Part shown: positions 23,517 through 33,942 of the stretch, in pieces
Position numbering within the stretch: the stretch's first letter is position 1
How the letters are laid out: every line of letters begins with the position of its first letter
Source of the DNA: Phytophthora quininea
Taxonomy: Eukaryota; Oomycota; Peronosporomycetes; Peronosporales; Peronosporaceae
Reading direction: 5' to 3'
Assembly (NCBI GenBank): GCA_011947345.1
Contig: JAAVTG010000229.1
Location: forward strand, 124,001 to 188,000
Length of the DNA: 64,000 bases
Notes under the pieces: generated by a model
Database searches by the model: none
What the model was told of the DNA's origin: nothing
Seen by the model: only the letters and a program-made list of their open reading frames with translations
Made by a program: the position numbers and the translations under genes

Positions 23517-24052
23517 ATGAAGTTCTTCCAGGTCCTCGTCATCGCCGCTCTTGCCTTCGCCAGCGTCAACGCCGAGACGGCTGCCACCACTCAAACGACC
23601 ACCACTGGTGCCGCTGCCACAACAGCCCCGGCCGTGACGCCTGCTACCGGTGCTACCCATGCCGCCACCACCGGATCGCATCACACTGCTGCGTCCGTGA
23701 GCCACGAGGCCACCAGGGCCATGGAGCTGGCGCTGCGTCTAGCACGGGTGTTACCGCTACGATCGGAAACGCTACTAACGCTTCGGCCGCGGGCGGCAGC
23801 TCCACCGGGTCGACTGCAGTTGGCACCGACAGCTCATCTACGTCCACCAAGGGATCGTCGGACACCAAGGCATCGTCGGGCACCAAGGGATCGTCGACCA
23901 AGAAGGATTCGTCTTCTACGGGCCACTCGACCATCTCGAAGGAATCGTCGTCGTCTAGAAGCGGATCTCACTCGAGCGGAGCGTCTCAGGTCACGGGTGC
24001 TATGGGCGTTGCCGCTGCTACCGTTGTCGCGGTTGGCTCGTACTTCCTGTAA
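23517..24052 (+). pseudogene. Frameshifted right-arm copy of the mucin-like secreted protein
   Basis: Equivalent of the gene at 8080-8616. The span is 536 nt against 537 nt in the left copy. The signal peptide and the first ~62 codons are intact. Near 23708 the left copy's CACGAGAGCC is CACGAGGCC here, one base shorter. The original frame then reads Arg/Pro-rich sequence to a stop at 24104, while the Ser/Thr-rich tail and the hydrophobic GPI-type C-terminus lie in the other frame, ending at 24052. As written, the product would be secreted but not membrane-anchored. Either a young pseudogene or a sequencing indel; the deletion is not in a long homopolymer. Confidence 0.75.
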
Positions 24053-24120
24053 GCTGAGGGATATTTTCTTGTTCCAGATAAATTGTCACCTGCGTTCGCA
24101 ATGAAATATCGACTTTCGTG

Positions 24121-24680
24121 TGTACATCTTTTCCAAGGCTTAGTTGTTGTCGAACTACAGGCAAGTAAAGGGCACGGGGGCAACAACAACGCAACTAAAT
24201 GTGGTGTTTTCCGGATAGAAACGACACTCAGCGGGGCAGGTGGCAAGCCTGCTTGTATCCACACCTGTGAGCCGAGTGTATTGTGTCTTACCAGGCAAGA
24301 TGATCAGTGAGCTGAAGTCTTGACTCTTCTCTCTTGAGTTCCATTTGGTGTTTCCTGTAGATGCCAGCCGTGCCGTAATCGTTCCCAAGCGCTGGTGAGC
24401 TTCAGCACCAGCATCATCTTAAAGCAGATCGTGGAAGCTGGCGTGAACCCAGGAATCCACCACACTCTAACGCGCTTCATATCGGTTAGTCTAACAGATA
24501 TGACGATCTTGTACTTCACATAGATTTTTGCAGGAATGCCATGTCAGTTAACACCCTGGCGGGAGAATCGCTGGACAAGAACGATATCCGTCGAAACAGA
24601 CAGTCTATTCACAGCTGACCGCTCGCTCGGTCCCACTTACATATTTGCAAAGGTGTTAGCAGAGTAGACAACTATCGAAG
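24121..24680. other. Intergenic, no gene recognised
   Basis: Spacer between the right inverted-repeat arm and the CFAP61/adenylate-kinase paralogue. Nothing recognisable on either strand; it contains the presumed promoter of the gene at 24681. Confidence 0.45.
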
Positions 24681-27585
24681 ATGGAGCTGTCTGTTCGAGT
24701 GTGTGTCGAGGCCGACGAAGCTGCGGTGGAGCTGCTACCGTCACCTGACGCTGGCACGCGTCGCAAACTCTTCGGGTTGACGCATGCCGGGGCCTTGATC
24801 GAGACTTCTCAACTCACTCTCTGCGCAGAAAAGCAAGAGCTCATTACGGGGACTAGTGATGACCCTACGAGGGAGATCCCAACGCCAACGATGGCAGGGT
24901 TCGCGTCGTTTGATGACCAAGTGCCGGTGTCACTCGCTCGATGGCCGGAAGTTCGTGACTACCTAAAGAAGCGTCTTCAATTTGGCAAGCCGCAAGGTTG
25001 TGTGCTGCTGATGGCGTTTCGCTACGACGCGGCGGTCGATAGCGAGCGAAAAGTGCTATCAGTATTGCTACATCAACTCTTTAAGTCAAAACCGGAGCTG
25101 GGTGGGGTCGTGCTGGCAGTTCATGTTGGTGTTGACGTTGAAGAGCTCGGGGTCTTCTCGCAGATCTTCTCTTGCTACGATGCGGTGGGGCTGAGCACCG
25201 GTGGGCTCCTCATGTTTTACCGCGCTTTGAGAGCCGATTACATTCCAAGTGTGTTCGTCCACCGGCCGTCAACGGCAGAGATAGAGCTGGAGCACTTGCA
25301 AGCCATGGTGAAGAAAACGAAGAGCACCGTCGACATGGGAATGACTGGTTCGACGCCACCACGGCGCCGCGCCGTGTACTCACCAACGAAGATGAACATC
25401 GAGCGTGCTTCGTTGCACACTGCGTGGACACTCAGCAACCGTGTGGTCTGTTGGCTTGCACGGATGCGATCGACAATGACCAAGCCAGTAACTACGCTCG
25501 ACTGTTTTCCGAGATGTACCGCAAGTCGAATTCAACTCCTCAAGACCATGCAGAGGTGGTAACAGATCCACCAGCAGCTTCACAACCTTCGGAGTTACCG
25601 CCGCCAAGAGCTAGACGATCGATTGCTCCTGCACCAGCCCCGGCACCCACACCTTTGAATTCCCTACATTGTTTAGCGCGATCAGTCGGCGGACCTCCCA
25701 ACATCATTGTGCTGGGACCAACTGGAGCTGGCAAAGGCACACAGAGCAAGAGTCTTGTAAAGGAATTCGGGGTTGTTCACGTCTGTGCTGGAGATCTCAT
25801 CCGTCAAGCTGTGAGCGAAGACGCGGAGAATTTCGGGGACCTCAACCGCTTTTTAACTTCCGGAGATCTCGTCCCTGATGACATTATACAAGACATGGTG
25901 CTACATCGTCTCGTGCAGCCAGACTGCAAGGCTCACGGTTGGTTGTTGGAAGGGTTTCCACGTACAGATACTCAAGCTCGTGTCTTGGTAGCCCATGGAG
26001 CTAAACCCGACGTGGTTGCGATTTTGGAGCTCTCGGATGACGATGCAAACCAACGAGACGAATTCGTTGAGCCGGAAGCTAAGGAAGAAACTCATCCAGG
26101 ACCGGTCGGTCGCAGACTCGCTCTCTATCGAGAGCACCGTGAGGCTGTACGACAGAACTTCGTCAAGATATCAACCGTGATCCACGTCGACGCCGCAAAG
26201 TCTCGTGACACTACAACACGAAAACTAGTGCATGAGATCTACCGAGCGAGGGGTTCTCGCGGACCGTTGAGACTACGGAACCCACCACGGTTGATCATCA
26301 CCGGAGCTCCAGCGAGTGGCAAAGGAACGCAGTGCGAGCTCCTCGTACGTGCATTGAACGTTGTTCACTTGTCTACAGGAGACATGTTACGACAGGCCAT
26401 TCGTGATGGAACTTTTCTTGGTAAACAAGCGCAAGGCTTTATGGATGGAGGTCAGCTTGTTCCAGACGAGCTTATCGTTAGTGTCGTACTCGAACGACTT
26501 GCACAGTCGGACTGTGAAACCCGCGGCTGGCTGTTGGACGGCTTCCCTCGCACTGAAACGCAAGCGCAAGCTCTTCTTGCAGCTCGAACAATTCCGGACT
26601 GTGTGCTGGCCCTTGATGTACCAGACGACGAAGTGGTGAAACGTATTGCAGGCCGACGCCTGGATCCGGAAACGGGGAAAACGTACCACGTCGATTTCAA
26701 TCCGCCACCTCCGGATGTAGTGGATCGTTGCGTTCAACGCAGCGATGACACCGAGGAAACGGTGCGTACACGTCTGGAGCAATTCCACACTCACAGCGAC
26801 GCAGTGGTTTCTGCACTCGGCGGCGTCTGCGAAATCATTCGTACTGACGGAACGCAGCCGGTTAACCGAGTTGCGGAACAATTTGTTGCTGGCGCAGAGC
26901 GTTGTTTGCTTCGTAACAATGCAGCAATCGTTTCTCTCTTCAGCATGGCGACAAACTATCACAACCGTGCACCACTTTTCCTCTCAAACGGTACGTGGTG
27001 ATTGCTTTCCAGAAGGCAGCTGAATTTTTACTAACTGCTTTTTTTTTTCGCTTAGTGTTTGAGCATTTCAAGGACAAGGATTGCCTACTCCTTTGTCTTC
27101 CGGAAAACTGCATTCGACCGCCGATAACTAGCGGATTCCGAGTTGTTCGTGGAGATCCGTCCGTGTCTACCATTGCTCGACTGCAGCAGCACGACGAAGA
27201 GAAAGCTGCTGCAGGATCTCGCAAGGCGAAGCAGACCAAGCAGGAAAAGGCCAAAGTCTCGATCTTGTACGCTTTCTACCGCGAAGAACTGCCGTTCCTC
27301 GCGAATTTCTCGTTGGATCTGAGCACTGACGAAGACAAACAGTCGGGACAAGATGGCCAGGTGATCGTCAAAGGAATGGGCGTGAAAGGATTCGGGCGCA
27401 CTGTTCGTAACTGGACTGGGAAATGCTTTGAACTGCTGGGTCTTGGCGGGAAAAAGGAGAAGGAGCCCAGCAAGAAGGAACAAGCTCGTATTCGAGCCAA
27501 CACGTCTGAAAACGTAGAGACGGACAGTATATTGCCTGGCGACGGAGCTCCCGACTACGAGAGTGGCCGCAACACCATCCACTAG
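24681..27585 (+). CDS. Truncated CFAP61 paralogue with two adenylate kinase domains
   Basis: About 946 residues. Exon 1 is 24681-26990 and exon 2 is 27056-27585 (65-nt intron, GTACGT...CGCTTAG, phases agree). The N-terminus (GALIETSQLTL, MAGFASFDD) matches the acetyltransferase-like start of the CFAP61 gene at 16238-21599. Two adenylate-kinase modules follow: the first (GPTGAGKGTQ, ~25715) lacks the LID segment, the second (GAPASGKGTQ, ~26305) has the complete LID (RIAGRRLDPETGKTYHVDF) and WLLDGFPRT. The tail (FEHFKDKDCLLLCLP) matches the CFAP61 segment following the kinase modules, but the FAD-like half is missing and a Lys-rich end replaces it. One frame change near 25370 joins the two halves of the N-terminal region. 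A second flagellar nucleotide-kinase scaffold is the best guess; only the second kinase domain looks catalytically complete. Confidence 0.75.
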
Positions 27586-27643
27586 CGGAATAGCTACACT
27601 TTGTAACTTTCAATACAAGCCCTTTGATCTTGAAAGACATGTC

Positions 27644-28286
27644 TTAGCCGATCATTTCGTATTCATACTGACGACGAAGTCGGGCATGGTGCAACGTGGT
27701 GCTGTAGCGTTGGCGAAGCGCTTCCATGAAGAATAACGCCAGCAATAAGTACGCTGGATAGTACTTGTGCTTCTCGAACTGGGCTAATTGCTCTCCACTA
27801 CAAAAAACATTAAAAAATGTTAGTACAAACACATACTTATTTCCAGAACTCATGGCTACTTTCATACCTAAGTTCCAGTTCATTGCGATGATCATGAAGG
27901 AACTTGTCGATGCTTCCTCCTTGCGTGAAAATGACGACGGCCAGACCCAACTCCGCCAGTGAAATCCACAGCAACATTTCTGATGACAGCGCCATGCATT
28001 TTGTGCAGCGTCGGAATAGTATTCCGCAGCCACTCATAAGCGAGGCCAATAGCAATACACTACCGATAGCCAACAATGGTACTAAAATAGCCATGGAATA
28101 AGAAAATGTTTAGCACTAGCAAGAAGTATATATCACAATAACATATCTACCGTAGAGCCAGAATGGCGCGTAGTGGTTGAGTCCGATGTAGAGACTGTAG
28201 GTGCAGAGCGCTACGCCTGCCAGCAAGTCCACGCCATTGAAGACAAAGAGCCCCAGGACGGCAAAGAACTCGGAGCACGAGCCCAT
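27644..28286 (-). CDS. Four-span (tetraspanin-like) membrane protein, three exons
   Basis: A 167-residue protein. Exons: 28151-28286, 27868-28081 and 27644-27797; both introns (69-70 nt) are GT-AG with agreeing phases. Four hydrophobic segments: one in exon 1 ([23 protein letters not shown]), two in exon 2 (PLLAIGSVLLLASLM; MLLWISLAELGLAVVIFTQGG), one in exon 3 (YLLLALFFMEALR). Cysteines cluster in the short loop between the second and third (GCGILFRRCTKC). It resembles tetraspanins in span number, but the large extracellular loop with a CCG motif is missing, so tetraspanin membership is uncertain. A paralogue with the same exon structure lies at 35814-36658 on the other strand. Convergent with the CFAP61 paralogue (58 bp between stops). 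Confidence 0.7.
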
Positions 28287-28355
28287 GTTGGTTCTGATTT
28301 CAAAAAAGTGAAAAAAATAGTATGAACAATATTTACATGATCTAATCGCACATGG

Positions 28356-30052
28356 CTACATTTTGCCAACGAGGTTTTGACTGCTGCTCTCTCGAAGCGA
28401 GCCCCGCAGCATTTCGAGCTTGGTGCGGACGTATCCCAAGAGTTCGGGGTTTCTCTCCACCAACTGCTCGAATCGGTCGTACGTGATGCCGGTACCTTGC
28501 AACGACTGCGCTTGTGATGCTTGCTGCAATGCTGCAGTGACACTGGTTTCGGGCACGCCGTAGAAGTTCCTTTGGAACTGCAACAGCTTCTCAACTCGGC
28601 CCCGTCGATCAGTCCGTTGTTGTCGAGGTCGTACAATCGAAACGCAAACTTGGACAGAGCGTCGTCGCCTTCGTTGATGTTTTGCGGGTTCAACGCTCGT
28701 AGCGCCAGACACAGCTCGCGGAAGTCGATGAGTCCGCTGTCGTCTACGTCTACGAGAGTGAAGAGCTGTTCTACGATCGCAGGCTCGTCATTCGGGAACA
28801 ATGCTTGCAGTTCCACCATGGACAGCTGCCCGTCCTTGTTCACATCGTGCTGTCGGAAGTACTCGACCAGCTTGTCCACGTCGCCACGCTTTAATGCCGT
28901 GAGGGTCACCACTTCGTTGACGTCCATCAAAGGCACGACGTGCTTGGTGGCGTAGTCACCGACCCGCATCAGCATCGCAACGTCCTCGTAAGCGTGGTTC
29001 GTGGTGGGGACACCTAAGGCCTGAGCCATTACACGGCGCACACCGTCGGCATACAACTGCGGGTCGTTCTGCTCCTGTTCGGACGGGTAGTACGGCGGCA
29101 GCACTTCCATCTCCATTCGATTGTACACTTGGCACAAAACCCGCAACGCCAAATACAGTCCTGAGACTCCAGGGGGCCAGCTCATGTCGAAGTGCTTGTA
29201 CGGATACCGAAGCACCACCGGTAGACACGGAACGCCCGAGACGAATGACCCTACTTTAAACTTGGTCAGACATTCTTGGTTGGAAGTCGTTCCTTCAGGG
29301 AACACGAGCAGCGGCGGCTTGCTGGGGTCGGCGATATGGGACGCAATGTCGCGCATGGCGCGCTTGCGGCCTTCCGCCGTGCCGCGGTCGATGAGAATCG
29401 GCTGAATCATCTGCACAATGCGACTGATCAACGGCAGGTTGGCCACGTCCGTCTTCATGGCGATACTTGGCGTCAGCTGCGTGAAGATGAAGAGGCCGTC
29501 AAAGAACGTGAGGTGGTTGCTCACGATGACGCGCGGCATGTTGCGCTTGTCGAAGTTTGCGGGGTATTTCACCGGCACCCAGTAGTAGCCGACCAGGAAC
29601 ATGAGTGCGCGCAACAGGACGGGCACAGCAAAGCCCACGACGCGTCTCCATTTGGACAGTGCCGGTCGCGCGCCGTTGTGAGTGTCCAAGGGTTTGAGAC
29701 CAACGAGAGCCAAGTTGCTGACGATGACGAGTGTGATACCCACGCAGAGCAGCAGAATTAACCGGATCAACGGGATGCCGAACAAACACATGAGCGTCAT
29801 CTTGGCGCACTCGTACGAGTCCACGGGCGTCGTGTAGGTGAAAGGGTTGCGCTTGTTTGTGTTGGTGCTGGAGGAGGTGGAGGCTGTAAGGTACGCGCCT
29901 TCTGCCACGGCGGCAGCCTCGGCGCTCGAGACTTTGACGCCCATGTCAATGACATGCGCGAGTGGCGCGTCCTGTTCCTGCAGCGCGGCGTAGCTGGCGG
30001 CTCTGGACGGCGGCGGAGACTTGGGGGCCATCAGCAGCGCCGTGGAGCTCAT
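28356..30052 (-). CDS. Lysophospholipid acyltransferase (LPCAT-like) with EF-hands
   Basis: About 565 residues. Membrane anchor region near residues 85-165; PlsC acyltransferase domain with catalytic H-x4-D motif NHLTFFDG (~29520) and the substrate motif FPEGTT (~29300). Then at least two canonical EF-hands: DVNKDGQLSMVE (~28840) and DVDDSGLIDFRE (~28730), and a third, DLDNNGLIDGAE (~28620). This is the layout of LPCAT1/2-type enzymes that reacylate lysophospholipids (Lands cycle) at the ER, with Ca2+ binding at the C-terminus. One frame change at about 28590 (a G seemingly missing after GAGTT) puts the last ~80 residues (…QRNFYGVPE… to the stop at 28356) in another frame. The start ATG at 30052 is the first in frame. 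Confidence 0.85.
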
Positions 30053-30438
30053 TTTAGCGGCGACAGGAAGAGGCGCAGAGGTGGCAGAGGTTCGCGGAGG
30101 GGACTGCAGTGCTGGAGCTCGAATTGAGGAGTGAGCATGGATTCACAAGCACCATTGGCAATGCCCCCACCACGTACGTGGCCGCGGATACATACCGTAT
30201 TTTTCTTGCCTCAAGCAGCATCATCAATCGTCGGTGACAAGTACATCTCAGTGTCACTTGTTCGGTGGCTCTAGTTCTCCACGCACAAACTAAAGTCACC
30301 AAAACTAGTACTACTACTGTTTTTGACACTGCAAGCCCGCTCGGCTGCATGACAAGTGCAATCGTGACCTGTCCCGCCGCAGCGACAGCCGACGCACTCG
30401 AGAACGACAACCAAGCTCGACGCCTCGCCGTCACAAGA
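30053..30438. other. Divergent intergenic region, left part
   Basis: Shared upstream region of the LPCAT-like gene (minus) and the UDP-glucose dehydrogenase gene (plus). No coding region seen; ends at the 9-bp target-site duplication (30430-30438) of the mini-element. Confidence 0.5.
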
Positions 30439-30802
30439 GGGAAAAACTATGGAGATCGAGGTTACGGAGATCGAGGCAACATAAAATGGAATTCTGAAAG
30501 TCCTTCAAACTTATAATAAACAGCACGAAGCCCAAATCGATGCCGGCGGTTTAAGGCCCGTGTGCGGAGCACGCGGACTTAAACCCGGACCAAGCATGTC
30601 TGATAGCTTGGCCACTGATCGAGCGAAGCGAGATGCCCCCTTTAGGGGTTGGGGGTTCTTAGGGTCACACAGGGCGAGCGCAGCGAGCGTAAGTTTTGGG
30701 TTTAGGCTGGGCGATAGATTTTAGCGCTCTATGAACTACAAACTTAGAATTCCATTTTATGTTGCCTCGATCTCCGTAACCTCGATCTCCATAGATTTTC
30801 CC
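30439..30802 (+). mobile_element. Mutator-like mini-element (MITE), copy 1
   Basis: A 364-bp element with ~57-bp terminal inverted repeats starting GGGAAAA; the left TIR contains GATCGAGGTTACGGAGATC and extends to the GGAATTCT near 30495, and the right end is its near-perfect reverse complement. It is flanked by exact 9-bp duplications GTCACAAGA (30430-30438 and 30803-30811). A 9-bp target duplication with long TIRs is characteristic of Mutator-like elements. No coding capacity. Inserted between the divergent LPCAT and UGDH genes, so it may affect their expression. Copy 2 lies at 55029-55377 in the opposite orientation. Confidence 0.85.
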
Positions 30803-31188
30803 GTCACAAGAGTGCGGGGCTTGCCACGAGATTTGCACTGCAGGTGATTGATTCGCGATCCCAATTAGTCGACGCTGCAGCTCCGTGCCGAGCTGCTACC
30901 CAACTGCTCTTGATTATGAGTCGCAAGTGATTCGTCCGAGGTGGGAACACTTTTCCATCGAGCTCGTCTCCGTCGAGCAGCAGAGCATTCAATGCATACA
31001 CTTTGGCCCGAGCAATCTTCAGCGTCGCCCAGTCGAGGAATGCAGTTTCTTATTGGCCAAAACCTTTCACTTGGACTTTGTATGGCTCGCTTGAAACTCA
31101 CAACCCTTCGGCACAACTCAATCCGCCCGCCACTCGCCACGTGCCGCCAAGACAAGAGACCCCCACGCCCAGCACATACCAAGCAGCC

Positions 31189-32616
31189 ATGTCCGAGTTC
31201 AAGATGACCATCTGCTGTATGGGCGCCGGCTACGTGGGCGGCCCCACCATGGCCGTGATCGCGTCGCGCTGCCCCGACATCAAAGTCGTGGTGGTGGACG
31301 TGTCGGCGCCCCAGATCGCCAAATGGAACGACCCAGCGAACATCCCTATCTACGAGCCGGGCCTGAACGAGCTGGTGAACGCGCGTCGCAACAAGAACCT
31401 CTTCTTCTCCACGGACCTGGACAAGTACATCAACGAGGCCGACATCATCTTCGTGTGCGTCAACACGCCCACCAAGACGAGTGGCATCGGCAAGGGCAGC
31501 GCCGCTGACACCAAGAACTGCGAGGCCTGCGCCCGCAAGATCGCAGAGGTGGCTACCCACGGCAAGATCGTGGTCGAGAAGTCCACGGTGCCGGTGCGCA
31601 CCTCGGAGAGCATCAAGGCCGTGCTGCGCGCCAACTCGAAGGGGCTCAAGTTCGAGGTGCTGTCCAACCCCGAGTTCCTGGCTGAAGGCACGGCCATCAG
31701 CGACCTGCAGGAGCCTAGTCGTATCCTGATTGGAGGAGCGGAGACTGAGGAGGGCCATGCGGCCGTGGAGAAGCTCGTGAGTGTGTACGAACACTGGGTA
31801 CCTCGCGAACGCATCATCACCACCAACGTCTGGTCTTCAGAGCTGTCCAAGCTCGTGGCCAATGCGTTCCTGGCGCAGAGAATCTCGAGCATCAACTCCA
31901 TCTCGGCCGTGTGTGAAGCCACGGGTGCCAATGTGCACGAAGTGGCGCGTGCGGTGGGAGCGGACGACCGTATTGGCGCCAAGTTCCTCAACTGCTCGGT
32001 GGGCTTCGGAGGCTCCTGCTTCCAGAAGGATATCTTGAACTTGGTGTACTTGGCCGAGAGCTTCCACCTGCCTGAGGTGGCCGACTACTGGCGTCATGTA
32101 GTGACCATGAACGAGTACCAAAAGACGCGCTTTGCCACCACCATGATCCGCCGGATGTTCAACACGGTGACCAACAAGAAGATCTGCATCTTCGGCTTCG
32201 CCTTTAAGAAGGACACGGGCGACGTGCGTGAGACCCCTGCAGCTACTATTGTCAAGTACCTGCTGGAGGAGAAGGCCAACGTTGCCGTGTACGACCCGCA
32301 GGTCAAGATCGAGGAAATGATGCATGAGCTCGAGTACCAGGGCGTGAACACGCAGAACCACCCGATGATGGACAAGCTCCTCAAGGTCTACAACGACCCG
32401 TACGAGGCTGCGGAGGGCGCGCATGCCATCGCCGCACTCACCGAGTGGGACGAGTTCAAGACGCTCGACTACGAGAAGGTGTACAACGGCATGACTAAAC
32501 CCGCCTTCTTCTTCGACGGCCGCAACATCTTGCCCCACGAGAAGATCGCGGCGCTGGGTGCCAAGGTGTACGTCATCGGCCGCGCCGAGGTCATCTCGGG
32601 CGAACTGCCCTTTTAG
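31189..32616 (+). CDS. UGDH: UDP-glucose 6-dehydrogenase
   Basis: A complete intronless protein of 475 residues. It oxidises UDP-glucose to UDP-glucuronate with two NAD+, in the cytosol, feeding wall polysaccharide and glycoconjugate synthesis. The N-terminal Rossmann motif is [13 protein letters not shown]; the catalytic Cys sits in [17 protein letters not shown]; the second UDP-binding domain contains [19 protein letters not shown]. Length is close to that of animal UGDH (~494). The start ATG at 31189 follows directly after GCAGCC and precedes the Rossmann fold by few residues, so it is secure. Codon use is strongly GC3-biased relative to neighbours, as expected for a highly expressed gene. 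No frame problem anywhere, in contrast to several neighbours. Confidence 0.97.
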   Translation: MSEFKMTICCMGAGYVGGPTMAVIASRCPDIKVVVVDVSAPQIAKWNDPANIPIYEPGLNELVNARRNKNLFFSTDLDKYINEADIIFVCVNTPTKTSGIGKGSAADTKNCEACARKIAEVATHGKIVVEKSTVPVRTSESIKAVLRANSKGLKFEVLSNPEFLAEGTAISDLQEPSRILIGGAETEEGHAAVEKLVSVYEHWVPRERIITTNVWSSELSKLVANAFLAQRISSINSISAVCEATGANVHEVARAVGADDRIGAKFLNCSVGFGGSCFQKDILNLVYLAESFHLPEVADYWRHVVTMNEYQKTRFATTMIRRMFNTVTNKKICIFGFAFKKDTGDVRETPAATIVKYLLEEKANVAVYDPQVKIEEMMHELEYQGVNTQNHPMMDKLLKVYNDPYEAAEGAHAIAALTEWDEFKTLDYEKVYNGMTKPAFFFDGRNILPHEKIAALGAKVYVIGRAEVISGELPF

Positions 32617-32836
32617 AGCAGCACGTGTCAAGCGCATTGCCGTATCGCTGCTGCTAGCTCAGCAGTCTTTATTCTTCTCGTGCTTTTCCAAAACGTTAAT
32701 CGATCAAGCTTTGAACTGCCAGGAAGTGCAGGTTGCCTTCAACTTGCTCAGATATGGATATCTGGTGCTAACATTACATCACGGATACCTTACGATTTGT
32801 ATGCATAATATCTTACCCAAATCGACCAAATCGAGC

Positions 32837-33942
32837 ATGGCGCCACGTCAAGCACGAGCGGCTGCTGCTCCGCCTCCTGCCGAGGGCGCCCCGCGCCTGT
32901 GGGTGCGTTTCCTGTCGCCCTACTACGTCTGCAACACGGTGGCGCTACTGCTGTACCTGCCCATCCGCTATCAGGGCGTCAGCGAGGCGCTGAAAGAGCG
33001 CGAGAACTTCCTGAACCTGCCATTGGTATCGCTAAAATTGGATTTTGTGCATCGTAAATGCCAGACAGCTCGTACTAACTATTAATTGCTTGCTGTGCAG
33101 GAGTACGAGATCTTCTTGCTGGCGCTGGGCTCATGGCTAATCAATGTCCGCAAGAAAGCTACGGTCGACGGTGTATTGGCGCTCTTCTTCTTCTATGGCA
33201 AAATGGGCGTGATGGCAGCACTCTACTATTTAGACATTACTACTTTTGGATGGTATGCGGCTTTCTGTGTCGGTACGTAGCTCATCTCAGCACCTTAGCT
33301 TCAGCTTCAGTAGCTAATTGCTGCCATCTCTTTCAGTTCTGTTCGCGGCCGTGGGGCAGCCCAAGTATGACGGGCCGTCCAAGATCACGGAGCTGAATCC
33401 TGCTCTCGTTGAGAAGTTGGTGAAGCCTAAAGCTCCAAAGAAGGGCAAGCCCAACTCGTGGCTGATCTTCTACACGGCGGACTGGAGCGACCACTGCCTT
33501 GAACATGAGCCCATGCTCGCTGACCTGTCCTTCAAGTAGGTTTCATGTAGTCTTGTTTGGTGTAGTCTCACGGCGCTAAAACCGGGTGTTGCCTGTCAAC
33601 AGATATTCGTCGAGTTCGTTAAAGTTTGGCAAGGTTGACGTGGACAAGTGGTCAGATCTGGCTGTGGAGAACCGGATTGACGTCTCCGCGTCGTCGTGGC
33701 AGATGCCGACGTTGATTCTGTTCCAGGACGGCGAGGAAGTCACGCGCTTGCCGCCGGTGGATGCGAATGGAAAGGTCACCAAGACGGTGCTCGACCGGGT
33801 ATGGAATGCAACGATGTCTGCTGATTCGCCATCACTAACATTTTGTGCTTTATTTCGTGTGAAGGCTGGCCTCATCGCTGTTTTCAAGCTGCAGGAGCTC
33901 AAGGACGGTAAGCCAGCGGCGTTTAAGCCCAAAAACAGTTAA
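32837..33942 (+). CDS. TMX2-like thioredoxin-related transmembrane protein, five exons
   Basis: Exons 32837-33025, 33101-33272, 33337-33535, 33603-33798 and 33865-33942, all with GT-AG introns of 64-75 nt and consistent phases; about 277 residues. N-terminal hydrophobic segments (YYVCNTVALLLYLPI; FLLALGSWLI; LALFFFYGKMGVM; LYYLDITTFGWYAAFCV), then a thioredoxin fold. The active-site equivalent is WSDHC (first Cys replaced by Ser, as in TMX2 proteins which have S-x-x-C), followed by LSFKYSS and LKFGKVDVDKW and MPTLILFQDGEEV, which align well to vertebrate TMX2. Likely in the ER or ER-mitochondria contact membrane, acting as a redox-linked chaperone or sensor. No typical KKxx retrieval signal at the C-terminus (ends KPKNS). 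Confidence 0.85.

Larger units (their letters stand above)
21752..24120 (+). repeat. Right arm of the 2.3-kb inverted duplication
   Basis: Inverted copy of 8014-10345. It begins about 150 bp upstream of the CFAP61 start codon and ends about 560 bp before the second CFAP61-like gene. Differences from the left arm include a 36-nt extra block near 22790 and a single-base deletion in the mucin-like gene near 23708. Together with the left arm it brackets an 11.4-kb unit containing the PG-rich, phosphatase and CFAP61 genes. Confidence 0.9.

Noticed and set aside
8014..24120. 2.3-kb repeat arms as long terminal repeats of a retroelement
   Set aside because: The arms are inverted, not direct, contain genes, and enclose conserved cellular genes without reverse transcriptase or gag.
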